A stretch of DNA of 64,000 nucleotides from Eubacteriaceae bacterium (GTDB lineage Bacteria > Bacillota > Clostridia > Peptostreptococcales > Anaerovoracaceae), in assembly GCA_902362805.1 (NCBI GenBank), contig CABIXY010000001.1:186001-250000 (forward strand). Reading direction: 5' to 3'. The notes beneath the pieces were generated by a model. It worked only from the letters and a program-made list of their open reading frames with translations, made no database searches and was not told where the DNA came from. The translations under genes and the position numbers were made by a program. Position 1 is the stretch's first letter. Each line of letters starts with the position of its first letter. This document shows, piece by piece, positions 42,569 through 51,697 of the stretch.

Positions 42569-43828
42569 ATGAAAATCATTAAAAAATCAAAAGAAAGAAC
42601 TGCAGAGGACAATCGTACCCTCCGTGACACGGTGACTGAAATCATAGATAACGTATGCGCGAGGGGAGACGAAGCATTACACGAGTACAACCAGCGCTTT
42701 GACGCATGCAAAAGAGAACTATTGCGTGTCAGCCGAGAAGAAATTGAAGAGGCCTATGATCAGATGACGGATCAGGAACTTCTGGACCTGAAAGAAGCGA
42801 AGGCAAATATTGAGGGTTTTGCGACGGCGCAGCGAGGAACCGTAACGGAACTGAAAAATTATTCCCCACAGCCCGGCATCTATCTCGGCCATAGAATTAT
42901 TCCGGTGTCTTCCTGTTGCTGTTATGTCCCGGGAGGTGGATATCCTCTCTACTCCACTGCCCTGATGCTGATTACACCGGCAAAGGTGGCGGGAGTTACA
43001 AGAGTAGCAGCCTGTTCGCCGACGGTCAGCGGCACGTCCAAGATACACTATAAGACCTTGGTTGCGATGGATTTAGCGGGGGCCGATGAGATTTATGCGG
43101 TAGGTGGTGCCCAGGCAATCGCGGCATTTTCTTATGGAACAGAAGAAATTAAGCCGGTAGACATGATTGTCGGTCCGGGTAACAGGTATGTAACGGAGGC
43201 AAAGCGTCAGTGTTATGGACAAATCGGTATTGATTTTGTCGCTGGACCGAGTGAGGTACTGGTCATTGCCGATGACAAAGCTGACAGCAAAACCATTGCG
43301 GCGGACCTGCTGGCTCAGGCAGAACACGACCCGAATGCAAAAGGAATCTTAGTGACCACAGATGAGGATTTTGCGAAAAAGGTAATGGAAGATGTTGAAG
43401 AAGAACTAAAGACTCTCTCTACGGCAGGAATCGCCAAAAAATCCTGGGATGATTACGGTGAAATCCTCGTAGCGACCTCCCTGGAGGAAGCTGTCGCCAT
43501 ATCAAATGATTATGCGCCGGAACACTTAGAAGTCAACATTGAGAATCCGGATGATATTATTGAACGGCTATATAACTACGGGTCATTATTTATCGGCGGA
43601 AATACTGCAGAGGTTTTTGGAGACTACGCTTCCGGAACGAACCACACTCTGCCAACAGTAAGGGCTTCCCGCTACACTGGCGGCGTCTGGGTCGGAACCT
43701 TCTTGAAGACCTGTACGCATCAAAGTATGAGTATGGAAGCGTCAAAAGCAATCTCCCCTCTTGTAGCCAGGATGGCATATGGTGAAGGCCTGGAGGGGCA
43801 CGCTAAGGCCGCAGAAGCGAGGAAATAG
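42569..43828 (+). CDS. hisD: Histidinol dehydrogenase
   Basis: A 419-residue zinc enzyme that oxidises histidinol to histidine in two NAD steps. GPGNRYVTEAKR, AGPSEVLVIAD and AQAEHDPNA (zinc and substrate ligands) are present, as is the C-terminal CTHQSMS region. ATG 42569 follows AGAGGTAG; the frame extends upstream without a ribosome site. No other his biosynthesis gene is in the window, so it is an orphan copy. It may scavenge histidinol, or belong to the HisD-like group acting on other amino alcohols. Confidence 0.92.
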   Translation: MKIIKKSKERTAEDNRTLRDTVTEIIDNVCARGDEALHEYNQRFDACKRELLRVSREEIEEAYDQMTDQELLDLKEAKANIEGFATAQRGTVTELKNYSPQPGIYLGHRIIPVSSCCCYVPGGGYPLYSTALMLITPAKVAGVTRVAACSPTVSGTSKIHYKTLVAMDLAGADEIYAVGGAQAIAAFSYGTEEIKPVDMIVGPGNRYVTEAKRQCYGQIGIDFVAGPSEVLVIADDKADSKTIAADLLAQAEHDPNAKGILVTTDEDFAKKVMEDVEEELKTLSTAGIAKKSWDDYGEILVATSLEEAVAISNDYAPEHLEVNIENPDDIIERLYNYGSLFIGGNTAEVFGDYASGTNHTLPTVRASRYTGGVWVGTFLKTCTHQSMSMEASKAISPLVARMAYGEGLEGHAKAAEARK

Positions 43829-43879
43829 TGATTGAAAACCGGTGCTTTGTAATGGGATGTGGATACGGGATATTGTTTT

Positions 43880-44416
43880 ATGATGAACCTATTTCTGACC
43901 CTTCTCGATTCTGAGGAGGAAAAGAGTAAATTTGAAAAAGTATATGAGAAATATAGAAAGCTGATGCACTATGTAGCGAAAGGCATTCTTACTGACGACC
44001 AATTGGCAGAGGACGCAGTACAGGAGGCCTTTTTTCGCATTGCCAAAAATTTTTACAAGGTGGGTGAAATTGATTGTCCCCAAACTAAAAATTTCGTGGT
44101 TATTATAGTTAGAAACGCGGCACTGACGATTGCAAAAAAGGAAGAGACGGCAAGTTCTATAGAGGATATTGACTCGCTGTCCGATGGTGAAGTGCGCCAA
44201 GATGACAGCACCTTCGAAAAGGTCGAGATCAGCGAATTAATTGGTGAAATTCTCAATTTGCCAGAGACTTACCGATATCCATTGTATCTGTATGGCGTGT
44301 ACGACTATAAGATGGCAGAGATTGCAAATCTGCTTGGCATAACGACGGAGACTGCAAAGAAAAGAGTCCAGCGTGGACGGCAAATATTAAGGAATAACCT
44401 GGAGAAAGGAGTGTGA
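43880..44416 (+). CDS. Sigma-70 family (ECF-like) factor
   Basis: About 178 residues from ATG 43880; the frame also has a GTG at 43859. Region 2 (LTDDQLAEDAVQEAFFRIAKN) and region 4 (LPETYRYPLYLYGVYDYKMAEIANLLG) are clear. It starts about 50 bp after hisD, so it may be cotranscribed with it. The next gene encodes a membrane protein of the kind that pairs with such factors. Targets unknown. Confidence 0.85.
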   Translation: MMNLFLTLLDSEEEKSKFEKVYEKYRKLMHYVAKGILTDDQLAEDAVQEAFFRIAKNFYKVGEIDCPQTKNFVVIIVRNAALTIAKKEETASSIEDIDSLSDGEVRQDDSTFEKVEISELIGEILNLPETYRYPLYLYGVYDYKMAEIANLLGITTETAKKRVQRGRQILRNNLEKGV

Positions 44417-44421
44417 GGCAG

Positions 44422-45093
44422 ATGGAAAAGCAGCTGCGAGCTGCGTTAAGTGAGGCGATGAATCAAGAGTTTGACTCTGTTCCAGATGTTGATGATTTAA
44501 ATCATCTGTACACTTTTTCTGACCATTTTCAAGCAGAAATGAGGCGGATATCCAGGCTTGCTGAAAGAAACTATGTTAGCGTGGGCAGACACCGAATCAG
44601 AAGGGCGGCAGCGATGGCGCTAATTGCAGCGATGATTTTGGCCGCGGCAGCTGGTGCTGCTGCTATCCGTAGACCTATTGTTCAGTGGTTTACGCAGAAT
44701 AATGAAGTGGAAGGATCTTTAGATGTCTCTTTTGAAGTCGACGACCCTGACGGTTTGACCAAACAGTTTACTTACGTCAAGCCAGGAGTACCTGGGGGGT
44801 ATAAAATCATCTATGAGGACAAAGTTGATGGACAGCAGTATTCTATTATCTATCAAAATGAAGAAGGAATGGAAATCTCATATCTTCAGACTGGTGATAT
44901 TGAGGGTATGGGTCTAGGTCTGGATAACGAGACCGGCGACCTGCAAGAGACCGAAGTCAACGGCTACAAGGGCTACTCCTATTCCAGCAAAGATAACAAC
45001 AGCCTTATATGGTCAAACGGCATCTATCTCTTTAATATAGGAGGAACTTGCTCCATGGAGGTCATCCGGGAAATGGCAGAAAAAATAAATTAA
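44422..45093 (+). CDS. Membrane-anchored DUF4367 protein, probable anti-sigma
   Basis: About 223 residues. A soluble N-terminal part (1-50), one membrane helix (AAAMALIAAMILAAAAGAAAI, about 58-80) and an extracytoplasmic domain with the DUF4367 pattern (a YI/YxQ-type strand followed by a TGDI...ETEVNGYKGYSYSSKDNNSLIWSNG stretch). DUF4367 proteins commonly follow sigma genes and are thought to hold them. ATG 44422 is preferred over GTG 44413 for spacing from GAAAGGAG. Confidence 0.82.
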   Translation: MEKQLRAALSEAMNQEFDSVPDVDDLNHLYTFSDHFQAEMRRISRLAERNYVSVGRHRIRRAAAMALIAAMILAAAAGAAAIRRPIVQWFTQNNEVEGSLDVSFEVDDPDGLTKQFTYVKPGVPGGYKIIYEDKVDGQQYSIIYQNEEGMEISYLQTGDIEGMGLGLDNETGDLQETEVNGYKGYSYSSKDNNSLIWSNGIYLFNIGGTCSMEVIREMAEKIN

Positions 45094-45129
45094 GATGAGA
45101 AAAGGAGCGATGAAGCTGCTTCAAATGAA

Positions 45130-45166
45130 AAACCCCTGTGAGATTGAAAAATCGCGGCAGGGGTTT
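45130..45166. terminator. Terminator between convergent genes
   Basis: AAACCCCTG (45130-45138) and CAGGGGTTT (45158-45166) pair. It lies between the sigma/DUF4367 pair and the convergent L,D-transpeptidase gene. Confidence 0.75.
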
Positions 45167-45199
45167 CTGATTTTTGAATTGATTTGCGCTTTGCGGTTC

Positions 45200-46666
45200 T
45201 TATGGACTGACAGTCACTGTCAAAGTTTTCGACACCGTCTGATAAGGTGTGTACTGGTTTTTCACAGAATACTGAATCTTGTACTCGCCAACCTGGCTAA
45301 AGACATAGTTCTTAGCGGCATTTTGACTATAGCTGGTGTATGTTGTTTCACCAGGCGCTTGAATGGCAATCTTAATGCGGCTCGTAACATCTTTTCCGTT
45401 GTGCCTTGCTGTTACTCCCTCAAATGCGTTGCCGGCACCTTGAGCAACCGTCTTGTCACCTGGAACTGTCAGCACGGGGTCGGCATTGACCGCTCCCTTT
45501 TTGGAGGTGATCGTAATCGTCTTTGTTGCGGCTTTATACGGTGAATACTTGTTTTTTATTTGATACTTTATACGATATGTTCCTGTTTTACTAAAGACAT
45601 AGTTCTTGGCGCTGGCATAGGAATAAACTTTATATTCGCTGCTGCCGGGCGCTTTGATATATGTTTTGATAGCGGAAGTTCTGCTGGCAGAAGCCTGCTT
45701 TGCAGTCACTTTGCCCAAAGCGTTCTTGTCTCCCCAGGTCACGGTACGGTTTTTGGCTCCCGAGATGACAGGTGATTTCAAATTGTCGACCACCTTGATT
45801 TTGATGGTCTTGGATGCTGATTTGCTATAAGGATCGTTAACTGTATAGGTGACCTTATATGTGCCCAGCGATTTGGTGGAGAAGGATGCTTTGAGATACT
45901 TCTTCTTAGCTGATGAGTATTTCAGCACTTTACTGACCTTTATTCTGGACTTCAGATTCATAAAGGTATTGGGGTCCTTTGCGTTCACATAGGATTTCAG
46001 ATCGTACTTGCTGCCGTACTGCACATTCAGCTTTTTCTTTGACGATACAGTGATTACTGGTTTTCGCATAATAAAGTACGGGTTTGCCGAATCGGGATCT
46101 GTTGGGTCCCAGTAGGCATAACGGCTCTGGGATACTTTGATCGGTTTGGGTTTTCCCAGCGGTCCTGAGGTTGAACTCCTGTAAACCGTGACCTTGGTTC
46201 CTACTTTGCAGTTGTTGTAAATCCATTTTGCATCCATGACAGAAAGCCTGATGCAGCCATGGGAAGCGGCGTTTCCCAGCAAGTTGAACTGACTCGTTAC
46301 TTGTGTGTTTTTCTTATAGCATTCTTTATAATACACTGAATGGAACAAGATATCTCCAGTGATGTGTGTACAATATTGACCATAGACATCGTTCATCAGT
46401 GCGCCCCAGCGCCATTTCCCCTGTGTATAAAAAGTCCCTTTTGGTGTGGTGCCGCCGATTCCAGTAGAACAGAGCATCGCTCGGACTGGCTTCCACTTGC
46501 CGTCAACCTTTTTATAGGCGGTAACGACATTTCTCTGTTCGTTAACCTTCAACCAGTATTTGCCCGTGTATGTAGCTGCATCTGAGATTGTAACGCTGCT
46601 AAATACAATGGAAAACACCAATGTCAGGATCAGCAGTATGCTGAGTGTTTTTTTCCTTTTCATCAT
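45200..46666 (-). CDS. Secreted L,D-transpeptidase with Ig-like repeats
   Basis: A 488-residue exported enzyme. Signal peptide 1-31. YkuD catalytic domain at about 35-180 with SHGCIRLS (His136, Cys138), which forms 3-3 crosslinks or attaches proteins to peptidoglycan. Then four immunoglobulin-like beta repeats (about 200-488), each with a KNYVFSxxGxYxIxY strand, probably for cell-wall binding. The catalytic domain is N-terminal, the reverse of many clostridial enzymes that begin with binding domains. Monocistronic. Confidence 0.93.
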   Translation of the reverse strand: MMKRKKTLSILLILTLVFSIVFSSVTISDAATYTGKYWLKVNEQRNVVTAYKKVDGKWKPVRAMLCSTGIGGTTPKGTFYTQGKWRWGALMNDVYGQYCTHITGDILFHSVYYKECYKKNTQVTSQFNLLGNAASHGCIRLSVMDAKWIYNNCKVGTKVTVYRSSTSGPLGKPKPIKVSQSRYAYWDPTDPDSANPYFIMRKPVITVSSKKKLNVQYGSKYDLKSYVNAKDPNTFMNLKSRIKVSKVLKYSSAKKKYLKASFSTKSLGTYKVTYTVNDPYSKSASKTIKIKVVDNLKSPVISGAKNRTVTWGDKNALGKVTAKQASASRTSAIKTYIKAPGSSEYKVYSYASAKNYVFSKTGTYRIKYQIKNKYSPYKAATKTITITSKKGAVNADPVLTVPGDKTVAQGAGNAFEGVTARHNGKDVTSRIKIAIQAPGETTYTSYSQNAAKNYVFSQVGEYKIQYSVKNQYTPYQTVSKTLTVTVSP

Positions 46667-46679
46667 CTCTTTTTCCCCT

Positions 46680-47190
46680 ATTTATATTTGTGTTTTTTCT
46701 TTGCGGCATCGTATTGCTTGCGCAATACTCCTACGCTCGCTCCACTCACTTCGCTGTCCGTTTTGCCAGCCAAGCAAGCTTGGGGCAAAAAGGCAACGCC
46801 GAAAGATCGTGGAACCATTATACCACGGGTAATCCTTTGAAAACAGAATTGTAACGCGTGATTCAATGGTTCCTTCCTTACGGCATCGTATTGCTTGCGC
46901 AATACTCCTACGCTCGTTTCACTCACTCCGCTGTCCGTTTTGCCGACCAAGCAAGCTTGGGGCAAAAAGGCAACGCCGAAAGATTGTGGAACCATTATAC
47001 CATGTGCATTCCTCTGAAAATACAATCGCAGCACATGATTCAATGAACGCTTCATTACAGCGAAGCTGTAGAATCGTTGCGTTTATTATACCATGATGAT
47101 ACCGCTAGAAGCAGAATCCAACGTCATGATTCAATGGTTCCTTCTCTGCGGCAACGCCGAAAGATCGTGGAACCATTATACCATTTTTGC
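46680..47190. repeat. Cluster of four related palindromic repeat units
   Basis: Two long units (about 46690-46827 and 46866-47004) share GGCATCGTATTGCTTGCGCA, a hairpin GTATTGC/GCAATAC, and a bulged hairpin with TTTTGCC/GGCAAAA clamping CCAAG/CTTGG (46761-46790 and 46938-46967). Units end in GGAACCATTATACCA; the second and fourth begin with the complement AATGGTTCC. A short unit (about 47037-47090) has a different stem, and a fourth (47127-47185) lacks the middle. Spacers of about 35 bp are alike too. Open frames on minus are by-products of the repeat. Confidence 0.88.
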
Positions 47191-47619
47191 CCTAGTTAGA
47201 ATATAGGAAAAATCGAAATAAACGACGGACTTTTGCATAATTATTTAAATTTCCTTTTGGGATTATTTGGGCAGATCGTCTCAAGTATTGTATTTTTAAT
47301 AATACAATACGGTTCGTATTGAAAACCGTTCCTGTCCAGTATTTTCAATTGATTGACTGATAATTAAATTGTATTTAATAAATATACATAATAAAGTGAT
47401 AACGCGATAAAGTTTTAAAGAGGGAAAATAAAAGGAAAAAATAGTAAAGAATTTTCTGAAATTACAGCCAGAGCGCTGATATTTTTAACTTTTTTAGTAA
47501 AAAAGTATGGAGTTATTTTCTGAAAAATTGTATAATATTAGTTATCGAAAAAACAATGTGATTGGTTAGTTATTATGCATATTAATGTATAAAAATTCAG
47601 AAGAAATGGAGAGATTACT
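47191..47619. other. AT-rich region upstream of hutH
   Basis: No gene. It holds the palindrome at 47285-47310 and a TATAAT (47531-47536) with a poor -35, about 85 bp before hutH, so the hut promoter is probably regulated. Confidence 0.6.
47285..47310. promoter_or_regulatory. Perfect palindrome upstream of hut genes
   Basis: GTATTGTATT (47285-47294) and AATACAATAC (47301-47310) around TTTAAT. It is a candidate operator, for example for the GntR-type regulator at the end of the cluster. Confidence 0.55.
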
Positions 47620-49161
47620 ATGGCAGTTGTTATTAATGGACGTGACCTCACAATTGAGGAAGTTATTCGCGTTTGCCGCGGAAATGAAAAAGTAGAAATC
47701 GCCCCTGAGGCGCAGAAAGCAATACAGAAGGCAAGAGATTATATTGAAAAGAAACTAGAAGAAGGAGCAGTCATTTATGGTTTGACCACTGGTTTTGGTA
47801 AATTTGCCAATGTATTGATTTCTAAAGAAGAAACTGCAGATTTGCAGAAGAACTTAATTATAAGTCATACCTGTGCTTTAGGCGAGCCATATCCACAGCA
47901 GTATGTGAGGGCGGCAATGCTGCTTCGCTGCAATGCCCTGTCAAGAGGTAATTCTGGAATCAGACTGTCTACCGTACAGACTCTGGTAGACATGCTGAAC
48001 GCTGGAGTGCATCCGGTCATTCCAAGAAAGGGTTCCCTTGGCGCGTCGGGCGATCTGGCTCCGCTGTCTCACATTGCCCTTGGCCTGATTGGACTGGGCA
48101 AAGTTGAGTATAAGGGAGAAACTGTGGACGCAGCAGAAGCCATGAAAGAAGCTGGCATTGTTCCGGTAGAGCTGGCAGCAAAAGAAGGCCTGGCCCTCAA
48201 CAACGGAACACAGATGATGACTGCAGTTGGTGTCAATGTACTTTGGGACGCTATGCGTCTGCTCAAAGTTGCAGATATCGCCACAGCCATGACTGCTGAA
48301 GCCTTACACGGAATAACCAAGGCATACGATCCAAAGGTACAGGAACTGAGAGGGCATGAAGGTCAGAAAATTGTGGCAGAGAATTTACTTGCTTTATTAG
48401 AAGGTAGTAAGAATGCCTTTGACGTGCAGCCGACAAAAGTGCAGGATCCATATTCCCTCAGATGTATCCCGCAGGTACACGGTGCATCAAGAGACGCGAT
48501 CAAATACGTATACGATGTCGTTTCTAAAGAAATTAACGCGGTTACAGACAACCCGCTGGTATTCCCAGACGAAGACGAAGTTATTTCAGGCGGAAATTTC
48601 CACGGACAGCCGATGGCCCTGGCCTTTGATTTCATGAAAATGGCTATTTCCGAGTTAGCTGATGTTTCTGAGAGAAGAGCCGAGAGACTGATTAACCCAG
48701 CCCTTTCCGAAGGTCTGCCTGGCTTCCTGACAAAGCATGGCGGTGTCTGCTCTGGCTTTATGATCGCTCAGTATGCGGCTGCTTCGATGGTGTCAGAGAA
48801 CAAAGTCTACGATCACCCTGCCTGTGTGGACTCGATTCCGTCCTCCGGAAACCAGGAAGACCACGTATCTATGGGCACGACTTCTGCTAGAACGGCGGCC
48901 ATGGTTCTCGACAACGCACAGAAAGTCATCGGTATCGAGCTTGCATCTGCCGCACAGGGCATCTGGCTGAGAGAAGAAATCGGTGAAAGCAAGGTGGGTA
49001 ATCTGGCTCCAGCGACAAAGGCGGCGTACGATTACATCAGAACCTTATCCGATCCAATCGATCAGGACATCATCATGCACGATGAGCTGGTGAAGTTTGA
49101 CGAGATGATCAAAGATAACAGCCTGCTCGAAGCAGTGGAAAAAGTTGTAACGTTAAAATAA
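47620..49161 (+). CDS. hutH: Histidine ammonia-lyase
   Basis: A 513-residue enzyme that deaminates histidine to urocanate. GSLGASGDLAPL contains Ala142-Ser143-Gly144, which cyclises to the MIO electrophile. YGLTTGFGKF (about residue 53) and the QEDHVSMG motif (about 415) complete the active site. First gene of the histidine degradation cluster; hutU follows after 49 bp. Confidence 0.97.
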   Translation: MAVVINGRDLTIEEVIRVCRGNEKVEIAPEAQKAIQKARDYIEKKLEEGAVIYGLTTGFGKFANVLISKEETADLQKNLIISHTCALGEPYPQQYVRAAMLLRCNALSRGNSGIRLSTVQTLVDMLNAGVHPVIPRKGSLGASGDLAPLSHIALGLIGLGKVEYKGETVDAAEAMKEAGIVPVELAAKEGLALNNGTQMMTAVGVNVLWDAMRLLKVADIATAMTAEALHGITKAYDPKVQELRGHEGQKIVAENLLALLEGSKNAFDVQPTKVQDPYSLRCIPQVHGASRDAIKYVYDVVSKEINAVTDNPLVFPDEDEVISGGNFHGQPMALAFDFMKMAISELADVSERRAERLINPALSEGLPGFLTKHGGVCSGFMIAQYAAASMVSENKVYDHPACVDSIPSSGNQEDHVSMGTTSARTAAMVLDNAQKVIGIELASAAQGIWLREEIGESKVGNLAPATKAAYDYIRTLSDPIDQDIIMHDELVKFDEMIKDNSLLEAVEKVVTLK

Positions 49162-49210
49162 ACAATTATGGTACAATAAAATAAGAAATTTCACAGAGGG
49201 AGGATTTAAG

Positions 49211-51235
49211 ATGCTAGATAATAAAACAATTGCAGGTGCTATGACCATCAAACTTGATGCAGAATATCCTGACTATCCAAAGTTTGAAGAAGGAATCAGA
49301 AGAGCACCGGATAGAGGGTTCAGACTGACCAAGGAACAGACGAAGCTTGCGCTGAAAAATGCACTTCGTTACGTGCCGGAGGAACTTCATGAGAAGCTGG
49401 CTCCGGAGTTCATGGAAGAACTGACGACGCGCGGCAGAATCTATGCATATAGATATAGACCGACAGGCAGAATGTACGGAAAACCAATTGACGAATACAA
49501 GGGTAAATGCCTCGCTGGCAAAGCGTTTCAGGTTATGATCGAAAACAACCTGGACTTTGATGTTGCGCTTTATCCTTATGAACTGGTTACATACGGTGAA
49601 ACTGGCCAGGTCTGCCAGAACTGGCTGCAGTATAGATTGATCAAAAAGTATTTGGAAGAGTTGACAGAGGACCAGACTCTCGTAGTAGAATCAGGTCATC
49701 CTCTCGGACTTTTCCCATCAAAACCGACGGCACCGAGAGTCATTATCACCAACTCCATCATGGTTGGTCAGTATGACAATCTGGATGATTGGGAAATCGC
49801 AGAGGAAATGGGTGTTGCCAACTATGGACAGATGACGGCTGGCGGCTGGATGTACATTGGACCGCAGGGCATCGTCCATGGAACTTTCAATACCATCCTC
49901 AACGCAGGCAGAAAGTATTTGGGCGTGGCGGAACAGGGAGACCTGGCAGGACATACCTTCGTATCTTCCGGCCTTGGAGGCATGAGTGGCGCACAGCCAA
50001 AGGCGGCAAATATCGCCAATGCAGTTGGTATTTTTGCAGAGGTGGATTACTCCAGAATTGAAACGAGACACAGCCAGGGCTGGGTTGACGTGGTCATGGA
50101 CGATATCGACGAAATTTTCAAGACAGCAAACGAAAAACTGGCTGCAAAAGAAAGCATTTCCATCGCCTATCACGGAAATATCGTAGATTTGTTAGAAGCG
50201 GCTGTGGAAAAGAACTTCCATATCGATCTCTTATCTGACCAGACTTCATGCCATAACGTATATAACGGCGGATACTGTCCTGTTGGACTGACTTTTGATG
50301 AGAGAACGGAACTGCTTCACGAAGACAGAGACCTGTTCTGCAAGAAAGTTGATGAAACCTTGCACAGACATTACGATGCGATTAAAGCTTTGACAGAAGA
50401 AGGAACTTATTTCTTTGACTATGGCAACTCCTTTATGAAAGCGATGTATGACGCGGGCATCAAAGAAATTTCCAAGAACGGCCGTGATGATAAAGACGGA
50501 TTTATCTGGCCTTCTTATGTAGAAGATATCATGGGACCAGTCCTCTTTGACTACGGCTATGGACCTTTCAGATGGGTCTGCTTGTCAAGAAAACCAGAGG
50601 ATCTGGAAGCAACCGACAAGGCGGCTATGGACTGCATCAACCCTGAGAGAAGAGCGCAGGACAGAGATAACTGGGTATGGGTGAGAGACGCCAAGAAGAA
50701 CAAATTGGTCGTCGGTACGCAGGCCAGAATTCTCTATCAAGATGCAGAAGGCAGAAGAGATATCGCGCTGGCTTTCAACAAGCTGGTCAGAGAGGGCAAG
50801 TGTGGTCCGATTATGATGGGCAGAGACCATCATGACGTATCTGGCACAGACTCTCCATTCAGAGAGACCTCCAACATCAAAGACGGTTCCAACGTCATGG
50901 CGGACATGGCGGTGCAGTGCTTTGCCGGAAATGCAGCCAGAGGCATGTCCCTTTGCGCACTGCATAACGGCGGCGGCGTTGGCATCGGTAAAGCTATTAA
51001 CGGCGGATTTGGCCTGCTCCTTGACGGAAGCGCGCGAGTAGACGAAATCATCAACTCTGCAATGATGTGGGACGTTATGGGCGGCGTTGCCAGAAGAAAC
51101 TGGGCAAGAAATGAAAATGCTGTCTCCACATCCGTAGAATATAACAAAAACTACGACGGTAAGGGTCACATCACCATTCCATACATGGCAGATGAAGATC
51201 TCGTTGACAAGACTGTGGACGAATTTGTAAAATAA
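49211..51235 (+). CDS. hutU: Urocanate hydratase
   Basis: A 674-residue NAD-dependent enzyme that hydrates urocanate to imidazolonepropionate. SGLGGMSGAQPKAANIAN (about residues 253-270) is the NAD-binding signature; GRDHHDVSGTDSP and NGGGVGIGKAINGGFG lie in the C-terminal half. It is longer than the classical form of about 550 residues and belongs to the long subgroup. A GGGAGG site precedes the start. It is followed by a 460-bp gap with repeats. Confidence 0.95.
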   Translation: MLDNKTIAGAMTIKLDAEYPDYPKFEEGIRRAPDRGFRLTKEQTKLALKNALRYVPEELHEKLAPEFMEELTTRGRIYAYRYRPTGRMYGKPIDEYKGKCLAGKAFQVMIENNLDFDVALYPYELVTYGETGQVCQNWLQYRLIKKYLEELTEDQTLVVESGHPLGLFPSKPTAPRVIITNSIMVGQYDNLDDWEIAEEMGVANYGQMTAGGWMYIGPQGIVHGTFNTILNAGRKYLGVAEQGDLAGHTFVSSGLGGMSGAQPKAANIANAVGIFAEVDYSRIETRHSQGWVDVVMDDIDEIFKTANEKLAAKESISIAYHGNIVDLLEAAVEKNFHIDLLSDQTSCHNVYNGGYCPVGLTFDERTELLHEDRDLFCKKVDETLHRHYDAIKALTEEGTYFFDYGNSFMKAMYDAGIKEISKNGRDDKDGFIWPSYVEDIMGPVLFDYGYGPFRWVCLSRKPEDLEATDKAAMDCINPERRAQDRDNWVWVRDAKKNKLVVGTQARILYQDAEGRRDIALAFNKLVREGKCGPIMMGRDHHDVSGTDSPFRETSNIKDGSNVMADMAVQCFAGNAARGMSLCALHNGGGVGIGKAINGGFGLLLDGSARVDEIINSAMMWDVMGGVARRNWARNENAVSTSVEYNKNYDGKGHITIPYMADEDLVDKTVDEFVK

Positions 51236-51425
51236 GATATGATAAAATTGGCGAGGGGCTGTATTTATGCAGTCTCTCGCAGTCTGTGGCAAGCGACATG
51301 ATACGACGCATTCCCAGCCAGCTGAACGCGCAATAAGCTGCACTTCTACGCAACTTTCGTTGCTTTGCTGTCCCATTTTCCATTGCAGCTAATGATGCGG
51401 AAAATCGGCAAGCTGAGGAATGCCA

Positions 51426-51690
51426 GCATAAGGTCTGCCTAGCCGCTCGCTTTGCTTGCGGGGCAGGACCATTAGTACGACAAAATCCACCCAATCGAAC
51501 ATCGCCAGAGGTTCGTTCTCTTGGGGATTTAAAGCATAAGGTCTGCCTAGCCAAAACAAGTTTTGGGGCAGGACCATTAGTACGACAAAATCTACCCAAT
51601 CGAACATCGCCAGAGGTTCGTTCTTTTGGGGATTTAAAGCATAAGGTCTGCCCAGCCAAAACAAGTTTTGGGGCAGGACCATTAGGAGGA
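51426..51690. repeat. Tandem 105-108 bp repeats with bulged hairpins
   Basis: GCATAAGGTCTGCC recurs at 51426, 51534 and 51639 (periods 108 and 105). Each copy forms a hairpin with clamp CTGCC/GGCAG, a TAG or CAG bulge on the left, and an upper stem that is CCGC/GCGG in copy 1 but CCAAAA/TTTTGG in copies 2 and 3. Pairing is kept while sequence changes. The last copy ends in ACCATTAGGAGG, which supplies the ribosome site of the next gene. The rest of 51236-51425 holds nothing I recognise. Confidence 0.9.
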
Positions 51691-51697
51691 AAAGAAA

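Noticed and set aside
46678..47055. 125-codon minus-strand frame in the 46.7-kb repeats
   Set aside because: It follows the repeat units and hairpins; no ribosome site, and shorter units break the frame.
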